Positions 7,455-14,887 of a stretch of 27,566 bases of DNA are shown here, in pieces. The notes beneath the pieces were generated by a model, which worked only from the letters and a program-made list of their open reading frames with translations, was not told where the DNA came from and did not search any database. How positions within the stretch are numbered: the first letter of the stretch is position 1; each line of letters starts with the position of its first letter. Position numbers and translations under genes: made by a program. Origin of the DNA: JACKOD01 sp041591635 (GTDB lineage: Bacteria > Pseudomonadota > Gammaproteobacteria > Pseudomonadales > Oleiphilaceae); contig JBFHRO010000014.1 of NCBI GenBank assembly GCA_041591635.1, positions 1 to 27,566 on the forward strand. The letters are read 5' to 3'.

Positions 7455-10157
7455 TTAGTTTGCCTGAGCCTGTTCATCCAGCGCCGTCGCAATTTGCTGC
7501 TGTAACTTGGTGCACAGAGCAGGATCGCTCAGCGGGTTGCCCTGGGCATCAATGATGAAGAAAACGTCCTCTACCCGCTCACCCAGCGTGGCAATACGGG
7601 CATTGACCAGGTTAACGTTGTTTTCGAGCAGAATGCGGCCAACGCGGGCGAGCAGTCCGGGGCGGTCGGGCGTGATGACTTCCATCAGGGTGCGATGATG
7701 AATCATGTCATTGCTGAATGTGACTTCGGTCGGAAAGGCGAAATGCTTCAGCTGCCGTGGCGTACGTCGCTGGATGATATCCGGATAGGTCTCCGGATGA
7801 TCGAGTTCTTCCACCAGTCGCTCGTGGATGCGTTGACGCCGTTGCGGATCGTGCGCCAGCGACTGATGTTTCTCGTCAAGCACCACGAAATTGCTCAGCA
7901 CGCAGTTACTGGTGCTGGCGTTGATGCGGGCGTTGACGATGTTCAGGTTCAGTTGCTCAAGAATGGCGGTGGTAGCGGCAAACAGATCCTTGCGCAGACG
8001 CGAATACACCATGATCTGGGTGTAACCGTCGGCAATGTTGCCCTGGATGTCCTTGATCAGCACCAGCGGCTTGTCACTGGAGGCGTGGCGCAAAATCGAC
8101 GCCGTTTGCCAGGCGATTTCGGCGGTCGAATCCTGCAGAAAATAGTCGTCTTCCAGGGTATCCCAGAGGGCGTCAATCTGCGAATCGGTAAAGTTCTCGG
8201 CATTGAGCAACTCTCTTGCTTCCACCTTGGTCGCGGCGATCCAGTCGTCACGGCTGATGGGGTTGTCGATGCCGCGACGCAGCGCCCGTTTGGCTTCAAT
8301 GTAGAGCTGGCGCAGCAGCGATGCGCGCCAGGAGTTCCAAAGGCTGGGGTTGGTGGCGGCAATATCGCAAACCGTCAGCACATACAGGTAATCCAGGTGT
8401 ACCTGGCTGGGGATCAGTTTGGCAAAGGTGTGAATGACGTCCGGATCCACAATATCCTTGCGTTGGGCCGTCATGGACATCAGCAAATGATTCAAGACCA
8501 GCCAGCCGACCAGTTGTGTATCGCGCAAACTCAGATGGTGGCGCTGACAGAAGGCTGCAACATCGGCTGCCCCCAGGGTGGAGTGATCACCGCCCCGGCC
8601 TTTTCCGATGTCGTGGTACAGGCCGGCAATATAGAGCAGCTCCTGTTTGGGTATGCGGTGAATCAGACGCGTCGCCAGGGGGAAGTCCTTGATCGATTCC
8701 GGTTCCTTGAGTTTCACCATGTTCTTGACCACCCGCAGCGTGTGGGCATCCACTGTGTAGGCATGAAACAGATCGTGCTGCATCTGACCTATCACACGGC
8801 CAAACTCGGGCAAATAGCGCCCCAGTACGTTATAGCGTTTCATGCACGACAGGGTTTCGTGCAGCGCATGGGGCGTCTTGAGAATCTCCATGAACAGGGT
8901 GGTGACCGCAAGGTTCTTGCGAAAATTGCGGTCGATCAGGTGCCGGTGGGCACGCAAGGCGCGGATAGTGGTTGCCCTGACGCCCTTGATTTGCGGGTTT
9001 TGCGCCATGAGCAGAAAAATTTCCATCATGGTATAGGGCATGTGGGAGAAGGTTTGCGGGTTAATGACTTCGATGTAGCGGTTACGGGTTTGAAAGCGGC
9101 GATTGATGTTCTGGATTTCCTCACTTTCGCCCTTGCGCAAAATGGCTTCGTCGAAGTGCTGCAGAATCACGTCGGTCAGCTCCGCCAGTCCCAGCACGGT
9201 GCGGTAGTACTTCTGCATCATGCGCTCAACGCCCAGCCTGTCCTCGCGATCCTTATAACCCAGCATGTCGGCGAGTTTCTTCTGGTAGTCAAACAGCAGG
9301 CGGTTTTCATTGCGTCCCGCCAGCATCTGCAGACCGTAGCGCAGTTTCCATAAAAAGGTTTCGCCGTTACGAAGAACCTTGTATTCCTCGTTGGTCAGAA
9401 AATCAAAACGGGTCAGTTGCGAGGTGCAGCTCAAGCCAAAGTGGCGCTTGGTAATCCAGCCAATGGTCTGGATATCACGCAGCGTGCCCGGCGAGGCTTT
9501 GATATTGGGTTCAAGATTGTATTCGGTGTCACTGTATTTTTCGTGGCGCTCGTACTGCTCTTCGCGTTTGGCGAGAAAATACGCCCGATCGCTGCACACT
9601 TCGTCGGAATACACCCGCATACTCAATTCGTTGCATAAGCTGGGGTTGCCTGCGATGGTGCGGGTTTCGATGAGATTGGTGGCAATCGTGATGTCCTTGC
9701 GGGCGTTCTCGATGCATTCCTCAAGGGTTCGAACGCTGTGGCCGATGTCCAGACGCAAATCCCACAGCAAGGTAATGAATCGGGTCAATAACTCACCCAG
9801 GGCTGGCGAGATTTCGTGCCGCGCGAGAATCAGCAGGTCGATATCAGAAAAGGGATGCAGCTCGCCCCGGCCGTAACCGCCCACGGCGACCAGACTGATT
9901 TCGTTGTCATTGCCCCAATCAAACCGCCGCCACAACAATGCCAGTATTTGATCGACAAACCAGGCGCGACAATGGATAAGCTCGCGGGTCTTGTGACGCT
10001 CAAGAAAATGCTGGTTCAGCCATTGCGCAAAGTTGTTCAAGGCATTGCGAAGGGTTGGCACAGGCTTGCTGGAGGCATCCAGTGCGTGCTGGATGGCCAC
10101 GGGCGAAAGCTCCGCATGCTGCTCCAGAAGGTCGGTAAGAGAATTTCGTAATGCCAT
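7455..10157 (-). CDS. glnD: PII uridylyltransferase / uridylyl-removing enzyme
   Basis: GlnD senses glutamine and adds or removes UMP on the PII proteins GlnB/GlnK, controlling glutamine synthetase and NtrC. Domains appear in the expected order over 900 residues: nucleotidyltransferase with GGYGRGEL at 93-100 and catalytic Asp105/Asp107 in FSDIDLLIL; a GlnE-like helical linker; an HD hydrolase domain with His465 and the His-Asp pair at 515-516 (YHDIGKGRGGDHS); and two C-terminal ACT domains at about 710-780 and 820-895 (TPDRPGLLARVGR). The length is normal for the family. The ATG has no clear ribosome site, so translation may be coupled to map 62 bases upstream. The map-glnD-dapC order is typical of pseudomonads. 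Confidence 0.97.
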   Translation of the reverse strand: MALRNSLTDLLEQHAELSPVAIQHALDASSKPVPTLRNALNNFAQWLNQHFLERHKTRELIHCRAWFVDQILALLWRRFDWGNDNEISLVAVGGYGRGELHPFSDIDLLILARHEISPALGELLTRFITLLWDLRLDIGHSVRTLEECIENARKDITIATNLIETRTIAGNPSLCNELSMRVYSDEVCSDRAYFLAKREEQYERHEKYSDTEYNLEPNIKASPGTLRDIQTIGWITKRHFGLSCTSQLTRFDFLTNEEYKVLRNGETFLWKLRYGLQMLAGRNENRLLFDYQKKLADMLGYKDREDRLGVERMMQKYYRTVLGLAELTDVILQHFDEAILRKGESEEIQNINRRFQTRNRYIEVINPQTFSHMPYTMMEIFLLMAQNPQIKGVRATTIRALRAHRHLIDRNFRKNLAVTTLFMEILKTPHALHETLSCMKRYNVLGRYLPEFGRVIGQMQHDLFHAYTVDAHTLRVVKNMVKLKEPESIKDFPLATRLIHRIPKQELLYIAGLYHDIGKGRGGDHSTLGAADVAAFCQRHHLSLRDTQLVGWLVLNHLLMSMTAQRKDIVDPDVIHTFAKLIPSQVHLDYLYVLTVCDIAATNPSLWNSWRASLLRQLYIEAKRALRRGIDNPISRDDWIAATKVEARELLNAENFTDSQIDALWDTLEDDYFLQDSTAEIAWQTASILRHASSDKPLVLIKDIQGNIADGYTQIMVYSRLRKDLFAATTAILEQLNLNIVNARINASTSNCVLSNFVVLDEKHQSLAHDPQRRQRIHERLVEELDHPETYPDIIQRRTPRQLKHFAFPTEVTFSNDMIHHRTLMEVITPDRPGLLARVGRILLENNVNLVNARIATLGERVEDVFFIIDAQGNPLSDPALCTKLQQQIATALDEQAQAN

Positions 10158-10208
10158 AGGTCAATAACAGCTGCGTGCGTCAGGAGGATGAGGGTCAGGT
10201 ATGGACGA

Positions 10209-10224
10209 GGTAGTCGCGACTACC
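10209..10224. repeat. 16-bp perfect palindrome at the map stop codon
   Basis: The sequence GGTAGTCGCGACTACC is its own reverse complement and includes the TAG stop of map (10220-10222). As RNA it can form a short hairpin (6-bp stem, 4-base loop) in the 62-base gap before glnD. No T-run follows on the minus strand, so it does not look like an intrinsic terminator. Confidence 0.6.
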
Positions 10225-11014
10225 CGTGAACCCCGTTAGTGATCAGGTGCCGCTCTTCGTTGCGCAGGGTGAGTATCTCATGCCCCTCTTCCGTGACCAA
10301 GATGGTGTGTTCCCACTGGGCCGATAACCGGTGATCCTTGGTAACCACTGTCCAGCCGTCCGCCAGCAGTTTGCAATGCCGTTTTCCTTGGTTGATCATG
10401 GGCTCGATGGTAAAGGTCATGCCTGCTTTGAGCGCCATTCCTGTGCCCTTCTTGCCATAGTGCATTACCTGGGGCTCCTCATGAAATACGGCCCCGATGC
10501 CGTGTCCACAGTACTCTTCCACCACCGAATAATAATTGCTTTCAGCGTGCTGCTGGATAACAGCGCCAATATCGCCCAGCCGCGTGCCAGGGCGCACCAG
10601 CTCAATGCCCTTGTACATGCATTCCTGAGTGACTTTCACCAGGCGTTCGACTGCCGGAGTAGGGGGGCCGATAAAAAACATCTTGCTGGTATCACCGTGG
10701 TAGCCGTCCTTGATCACGGTAATATCAATATTGATGATATCGCCGTTTTTCAGTTTTTTGCTGTCCGACGGAATGCCATGACAAATGACCTGGTTGACGG
10801 AGGTGCAAATCGACTTGGGAAAGCCTTTGTAATTCAGCGGTGCTGGAATTGCCTTTTGAACTTCGGTGATATAGGCATGGCAAATCCGATCCAGTTCTCC
10901 CGTGGTAATCCCGGCCTGAACGTGTGGCTCGATCATTTCCAGAACTTCCGCCGCCAGGCGGCCGGCAACACGCATTTTTTCGATTTCTTCCGGGGTTTTG
11001 ATACTTACTTTCAT
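10220..11014 (-). CDS. map: Methionine aminopeptidase, type I
   Basis: This 264-residue cytoplasmic dinuclear metalloenzyme removes the initiator methionine from nascent proteins. The pita-bread fold ligands are all in place: Asp97 (NIDITV), Asp108 (GYHGDTSKM), His171 (CGHGIG), Glu204 (FTIEPM) and Glu235 (QWEHT), with the substrate-contacting His79 in QVICHGIP. The protein lacks an N-terminal zinc-finger extension, as expected of a bacterial type I enzyme. It is divergent from rpsB, the standard bacterial arrangement that ties N-terminal processing to ribosome synthesis. No strong ribosome site precedes the ATG. It is probably the first gene of the long minus-strand operon. Its stop codon lies in a 16-base perfect palindrome described separately. 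Confidence 0.97.
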   Translation of the reverse strand: MKVSIKTPEEIEKMRVAGRLAAEVLEMIEPHVQAGITTGELDRICHAYITEVQKAIPAPLNYKGFPKSICTSVNQVICHGIPSDSKKLKNGDIINIDITVIKDGYHGDTSKMFFIGPPTPAVERLVKVTQECMYKGIELVRPGTRLGDIGAVIQQHAESNYYSVVEEYCGHGIGAVFHEEPQVMHYGKKGTGMALKAGMTFTIEPMINQGKRHCKLLADGWTVVTKDHRLSAQWEHTILVTEEGHEILTLRNEERHLITNGVHG

Positions 11015-11163
11015 TCACAGATTCGCTGTATTCGATAGGGTGTATGGCTTCGGGCAACAAGAACACACATATGCGCCCAAAATAGTGACGGATCTCAAGG
11101 TTGCCCATTCTACCCATTTGGAGGCTGTAGTTGTAGTGATCGGTTCGTGATCAAGCCTTCGGC

Positions 11164-11192
11164 TTTATGTTGCCCCGGAAATATGGTATAAA
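11164..11192 (+). promoter_or_regulatory. Extended -10 promoter of the rpsB operon
   Basis: TATAAA at 11187-11192 is preceded by TG one base upstream (TGGTATAAA), an extended -10 element. TTTATG at 11164-11169 is a weak -35 at 17-base spacing. The run immediately downstream (11193-11200) is GCGCGCGC, a GC-rich discriminator typical of ribosomal promoters inhibited by ppGpp and DksA. This would place transcription start near 11200, about 158 bases before rpsB. Stringent control is inferred from the discriminator. Confidence 0.65.
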
Positions 11193-11200
11193 GCGCGCGC

Positions 11201-11357
11201 TCTTGAATAATCACAAGAGACTGTAAATACACACACGAACCAGCACCTAAACCTGGGTGCCCTGAGACACAGGCGCGAAAACAGTGGTTTTTGCCCATCG
11301 CAGGGTCGGGAATGGGGGTTCGTGGAGGTCTAACCCAAATGTATCCTGAGGACTATT
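11201..11357 (+). promoter_or_regulatory. Structured rpsB leader, S2 autoregulatory (t44-like) type
   Basis: The leader between the predicted start and rpsB can fold into several hairpins. GCACC (11243-11247) pairs with GGTGC (11256-11260), and GGGTT (11316-11320) pairs with AACCC (11332-11336), presenting GTGGAGGTCT in the loop. This GGAGG motif is about 30 bases upstream of the ATG and is not the ribosome site, which is GAGGA at 11348-11352. The GTGGAGGTCTAACCC block resembles the conserved part of the gammaproteobacterial S2 leader (t44 RNA), where excess S2 represses rpsB-tsf translation. The identity is from memory of that motif; covariance was not tested. Confidence 0.65.
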
Positions 11358-12104
11358 ATGGCAACTGTATCTATGCGTGACCTGCTCAAGGCAGGTGTTC
11401 ACTTCGGTCACCAGACGCGTTACTGGAACCCAAAGATGGGCAAATACATCTTTGGCGCGCGCAACAAGATCCATATCATCAACCTTGAGCACACAGTGCC
11501 GGCGATGAACGATGCGCTGGCCATGGTGAAGAAGCTGGCCGAAAACAAGAACAAGGTTCTGTTTGTCGGCACCAAGCGTGCTGCCAGCAAGGTCATCAAA
11601 GACGAAGCCAGCCGTGCCGCCATGCCTTATGTCAACCATCGCTGGTTGGGTGGCATGCTCACCAACTACAAGACCATCCGTCAGTCGATTCGCCGCTACC
11701 GTGACCTGGAAACCCAGAGTCAGGATGGCACCTTCGCAAAACTGACCAAAAAAGAAGCCCTGATGCTGACCCGTGAAATGGAAAAGCTCGAGCGTTCAAT
11801 TGGCGGTATCAAGGATATGGGTGGCTTGCCCGATGCGTTGTTTGTTATCGACGTTGATCACGAGCGCATTGCCATCAAAGAAGCCAACAAGCTCGGAATT
11901 CCGGTTATCGGGATTGTGGATACCAACAGTGATCCGGATGGGGTGGATATTGTCATTCCCGGTAACGATGACGCCATTCGTGCGATTGAGATCTATGCCC
12001 GCGCCATGGCAGATTCCTGTGTTGAAGGCCGCTCAAACGCAGGCGGTGCTGATGACTTCGTTGAGGTTAAAGACGCCCAAGCCAGCAGCGAAGCCGCAGA
12101 GTAA
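11358..12104 (+). CDS. rpsB: 30S ribosomal protein S2
   Basis: The product is the 248-residue ribosomal protein S2 of the small subunit, assembled late and needed for S1 binding. It opens with the family start MATVSMRDLLKAGVHFGHQ and contains the signature stretches NPKMGKYIFGARNKIHIINL and RWLGGMLTNYKT, plus the C-terminal block PVIGIVDTNSDPDGVD. GAGGA precedes the ATG by 5 bases. The acidic Ala/Glu-rich tail (EVKDAQASSEAAE) is variable in the family. It heads the plus-strand operon and is followed by an intrinsic terminator before tsf, so S2 is probably made in excess of the downstream proteins. Confidence 0.98.
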   Translation: MATVSMRDLLKAGVHFGHQTRYWNPKMGKYIFGARNKIHIINLEHTVPAMNDALAMVKKLAENKNKVLFVGTKRAASKVIKDEASRAAMPYVNHRWLGGMLTNYKTIRQSIRRYRDLETQSQDGTFAKLTKKEALMLTREMEKLERSIGGIKDMGGLPDALFVIDVDHERIAIKEANKLGIPVIGIVDTNSDPDGVDIVIPGNDDAIRAIEIYARAMADSCVEGRSNAGGADDFVEVKDAQASSEAAE

Positions 12105-12153
12105 GCTGCTCTCGCCCCAATGTCTGGGTGCATGGAGTGACGCTTGAAAAAAG

Positions 12154-12177
12154 AGGGGAGCTGATCCCCTTTTTTTC
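12154..12177 (+). terminator. Intrinsic terminator/attenuator between rpsB and tsf
   Basis: The stem AGGGGA (12154-12159) pairs with TCCCCT (12165-12170) around a 5-base loop, followed by six more Ts to 12176. An A-run upstream (12147-12152) could extend it and make it work in both directions. A partial terminator here is known in other gammaproteobacteria and sets the rpsB to tsf ratio. Confidence 0.82.
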
Positions 12178-12281
12178 GGTTAAAAATTGGGCTGAAGCTG
12201 CAGGTAGCCCCTGTATCGGTTTCAGCTGGCAAAGATTTCACAGATAGGGCTGATAAGGCCGAAATTCAAAGAGGATAGGAC

Positions 12282-13148
12282 ATGGCTGACATTACCGCAG
12301 CAATGGTAAAAGAACTTCGTGAACGTACTGGCCTTGGAATGATGGAGTGCAAAAAGGCACTTGTGGAAGCCGGTGGCGATATTGAAAAGGCGATTGATGA
12401 TTTGCGTAAATCATCCGGCCTCAAGGCAGCCAAGAAAGCGGGTCGTACCGCCGCCGATGGTGTGGTGCTGTTGAAAGTGGCGGCTGATCACAGTCATGCC
12501 GTGCTGCTGGAAGTGAACTCAGAGACCGATTTCGTTGCTCGCGACGACAACTTCCTGGCGTTTGCCAATGAAGTGCTGGATGCCGCGCTGGCCAGCAAAC
12601 AAACGGATGTGGCCGCACTGATGGAAGGTGCGCTGGAGTCACGCCGGCAGGGCCTGGTGCAGAAGATCGGCGAAAATATCAGTGTGCGCCGTGTGGCGCT
12701 GGTTGAGTCTGAGGTGGTCGACGGGTATGTGCACTCCAACAACCGCGTTGCTACGGTTGTCGCCTTGACTGGCGGTACGCCGGATCTGGCAAGAGACATC
12801 GCCATGCATGCCACGGCAGTCAACCCACGGGTTGTGCGCGGTGAAGATATGCCGGCCGAGGCGGTGGAGAAAGAGAAGGACATCATCCGCTCGCAGCCTG
12901 ACATGGCAGGCAAGCCTGCTGAAATCGTTGAAAAAATGATGGTTGGCCGAATCAACAAGTTCCTCAAGGAAAACAGCTTGCTGGATCAGCCGTTTGTCAA
13001 AAACCCGGATCTGACCATTGCTGCCCTGGCAAAAAATGCGGGCGCGGAAGTGAATAGCTTTGTGCGCTTCGAAGTGGGTGAAGGCATTGAAAAAGAAGTC
13101 GTTGATTTCGCGGCTGAAGTGGCGGCCGCAGCGGGCTTGTCCAAGTAA
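12282..13148 (+). CDS. tsf: Translation elongation factor Ts
   Basis: EF-Ts is the guanine-nucleotide exchange factor that recycles EF-Tu. The 288-residue protein starts MADITAAMVKELRERTGLGM and continues with the UBA-like N-domain (1-55, including MMECKKALVEAGGD), then the exchange core containing the diagnostic TDFVARDDNF near 81-90 (contacts EF-Tu), the coiled-coil region and the C-terminal module (KEVVDFAAEVAAAAGLSK). AGGA lies 8 bases before the ATG. It is separated from rpsB by 177 bases including the attenuator. Downstream is a 249-base gap with a hairpin and a tandem repeat before pyrH. Confidence 0.98.
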   Translation: MADITAAMVKELRERTGLGMMECKKALVEAGGDIEKAIDDLRKSSGLKAAKKAGRTAADGVVLLKVAADHSHAVLLEVNSETDFVARDDNFLAFANEVLDAALASKQTDVAALMEGALESRRQGLVQKIGENISVRRVALVESEVVDGYVHSNNRVATVVALTGGTPDLARDIAMHATAVNPRVVRGEDMPAEAVEKEKDIIRSQPDMAGKPAEIVEKMMVGRINKFLKENSLLDQPFVKNPDLTIAALAKNAGAEVNSFVRFEVGEGIEKEVVDFAAEVAAAAGLSK

Positions 13149-13191
13149 TATTCTGTCGCTATGACTGAATGACTTGTGATTCAGCTGTTTT

Positions 13192-13220
13192 AAAGCCGTT
13201 TTGCATTGCAAGACGGCTTT
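13192..13220 (+). other. Strong hairpin downstream of tsf
   Basis: AAAGCCGT (13192-13199) pairs with ACGGCTTT (13213-13220). The interior continues with TTTGC pairing to GCAAG, leaving a 3-base loop (13-bp stem including one G-U). Only three Ts end the stem and no U-run follows, so it is an atypical terminator, RNA processing or stability element rather than a canonical terminator. Confidence 0.5.
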
Positions 13221-13224
13221 GCAG

Positions 13225-13268
13225 CAAGCTGTAGTGAGTGAGACAACAAGCTGTGTTGAGTAAGACAA
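13225..13268. repeat. Two-copy 22-bp tandem direct repeat
   Basis: Two adjacent 22-base units (13225-13246 and 13247-13268) both begin CAAGCTGT and end AGACAA. They differ at 3 of 22 positions. The unit length is about two helical turns, which would put the copies on the same face of the DNA. They sit between the post-tsf hairpin and pyrH, where an upstream control site for pyrH could lie. No known operator matches. Confidence 0.75.
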
Positions 13269-13397
13269 ATAGTGTAATGGTGTGAGCAGCTTTCGTCGGC
13301 GATGAAAACCTGACCTGCGGCGCGGCGGATTGTATCGAAAAATTCGCGTTATTGCGCTTCGCAACCTGTGTATGCCTACTAGCGTGAGATTATTCAA

Positions 13398-14138
13398 ATG
13401 CCTCCAGTGACCAAATCCCAACCCAAATACAAACGCATTCTTCTCAAGCTCAGCGGCGAAGCCTTGATGGGCGAAGAAGATTTCGGTATCGATCCCAAAG
13501 TGCTTGATCGTATGGCACTCGAAGTTGGCCAGTTGATCGGCATTGGTGTGCAGGTCGGAATGGTGATTGGCGGGGGGAACTTGTTCCGGGGAGCCTCCCT
13601 CAGCGCGGCGGGCATGGACAGGGTCACCGGTGATCACATGGGCATGCTGGCGACGGTCATGAACGCGCTGGCGATGCGTGATGCACTGGAACGTTCGAAT
13701 ATTTCAACCCGGGTCATGTCTGCGATTCCCATGAGCGGCATCGTTGAGCATTACGACAGACGCCGTGCCATTCGCGATCTGCGTGAAGGTGATGTGGTGA
13801 TTTTTGCTGCCGGCACCGGTAACCCCTTCTTTACCACGGATTCTGCTGCCTGTCTCAGAGGGATCGAAATCGATGCCGATGTTGTGCTCAAGGCAACCAA
13901 AGTAGATGGTGTGTATAATGCGGATCCCATGAAAGATCCGAACGCCACGCGCTTTGATCATTTAAGTTATGATCAGGTACTGGATATGAAGCTCGGCGTG
14001 ATGGATCTCACCGCGATTTGTCTGTGTCGTGACCACGACATGCCGGTACGGGTCTTCAATATGAATAAAGTGGGTGCGTTGACCAACATTGTCGTTGGTG
14101 AAAACGAAGGCACGCTTATTGAAAAAACGCTGCGTTAA
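13398..14138 (+). CDS. pyrH: UMP kinase
   Basis: PyrH phosphorylates UMP to UDP, the entry to all pyrimidine nucleotides. It is the bacterial hexameric form of the amino-acid-kinase fold, usually activated by GTP and inhibited by UTP. The 246-residue sequence has the phosphate-binding KLSGEAL at 17-23, GGGNLFRG at 58-65 (catalytic/substrate loop), DHMGMLATVMNALAMRDAL, and the GNPFFTTDSAA and KATKVDGVYNADP blocks. The ATG at 13398 has only a weak GAG element upstream. It lies 249 bases after tsf, so it may have its own promoter, although none is clear. It is followed by frr after 83 bases. Confidence 0.97.
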   Translation: MPPVTKSQPKYKRILLKLSGEALMGEEDFGIDPKVLDRMALEVGQLIGIGVQVGMVIGGGNLFRGASLSAAGMDRVTGDHMGMLATVMNALAMRDALERSNISTRVMSAIPMSGIVEHYDRRRAIRDLREGDVVIFAAGTGNPFFTTDSAACLRGIEIDADVVLKATKVDGVYNADPMKDPNATRFDHLSYDQVLDMKLGVMDLTAICLCRDHDMPVRVFNMNKVGALTNIVVGENEGTLIEKTLR

Positions 14139-14221
14139 TGGTGTGTCTGAAAGCCATATTGGCGGCATGAGTGCCGGATAACTTGATGCGTACTATCACC
14201 TTTTAGCAGAGGGACAGGACT

Positions 14222-14779
14222 GTGATAAACGATATAAAAAAAGAAACCGAACAGCGGATGAAAAAAAACCTGGAAGCTGTGGGTGTGGCCTTTAACAAGA
14301 TTCGCACGGGGCGTGCACATCCGAGCATTCTGGATACGGTGTTTGTATCCTACTACGGTGTTGACACTCCCTTAAAGCAAGTCGCCAATGTCAACGTAGA
14401 AGATGGTCGTACTCTCGCGATCACAGCCTGGGAGCGCAACATGACGCCGGCTATCGAGAAGGCCATCATGGCGGCGGACCTTGGTTTGAATCCCTCCACC
14501 AACGGCGAAGTGATTCGTGTCCCAATGCCCTCGCTGACCGAAGAAACCCGCCGCGATATGGTCAAGCTGGCACGTGCCGAAGCCGAGAACGGTCGAGTGG
14601 CAATACGCAACGGGCGTCGCGATGCCAATAGTGACATCAAGGATCTGCTCAAGGAAAAAATGATCACAGAAGACGAGGAACGTCGTGCCATGGACGATGT
14701 CCAGAAACTCACGGACAAGTACATCGCTGAAGTGGACAAACTCTTGACAGAGAAGGAAGCGGACTTGCTTGCGGTATAG
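14222..14779 (+). CDS. frr: Ribosome recycling factor, GTG start
   Basis: RRF, together with EF-G, splits the post-termination ribosome. The 185-residue product begins VINDIKKETEQRMKKNLEAV; the GTG at 14222 is translated as methionine and matches the conserved family start (usually MINDI), with GAGGGAC just upstream. Domain markers include FNKIRTGRAHPSILD (helix of the three-helix bundle) and the beta domain around IRVPMPSLTEETRRDMVK, ending with the C-terminal helix DKYIAEVDKLLTEKEADLLAV. The length equals the family norm. It is followed by a hairpin with a T-rich tail before uppS. Confidence 0.97.
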   Translation: MINDIKKETEQRMKKNLEAVGVAFNKIRTGRAHPSILDTVFVSYYGVDTPLKQVANVNVEDGRTLAITAWERNMTPAIEKAIMAADLGLNPSTNGEVIRVPMPSLTEETRRDMVKLARAEAENGRVAIRNGRRDANSDIKDLLKEKMITEDEERRAMDDVQKLTDKYIAEVDKLLTEKEADLLAV

Positions 14780-14817
14780 TTATAGCGCACTGAGCAAAGT
14801 CTAGGTTCTGCGAAGAT

Positions 14818-14848
14818 AGGCCGGGTAATGAGACCGGCCTTTGTGTTT
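14818..14848 (+). terminator. Probable terminator between frr and uppS
   Basis: AGGCCGG (14818-14824) pairs with CCGGCCT (14834-14840) over a 9-base loop, followed by the T-rich but interrupted TTGTGTTTT. It ends 40 bases before uppS. The broken T-run suggests partial read-through, allowing uppS-cdsA-dxr expression from upstream. Confidence 0.55.
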
Positions 14849-14887
14849 TGGATGAATGGCAACCGTCAGGAAAACCAGGAACCCGTT

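Noticed and set aside
7695..9353. 552-codon open frame on the plus strand inside glnD
   Set aside because: It lies wholly antisense to glnD, which has full family motifs and domain order. The antisense product has no recognisable domain, and long antisense frames are common in GC-biased codon usage.
12639..13637. 332-codon minus-strand frame across the tsf end, the intergenic gap and the pyrH start
   Set aside because: It overlaps two clear genes in antisense and reads through the hairpin and tandem repeat. No homology is recognisable.
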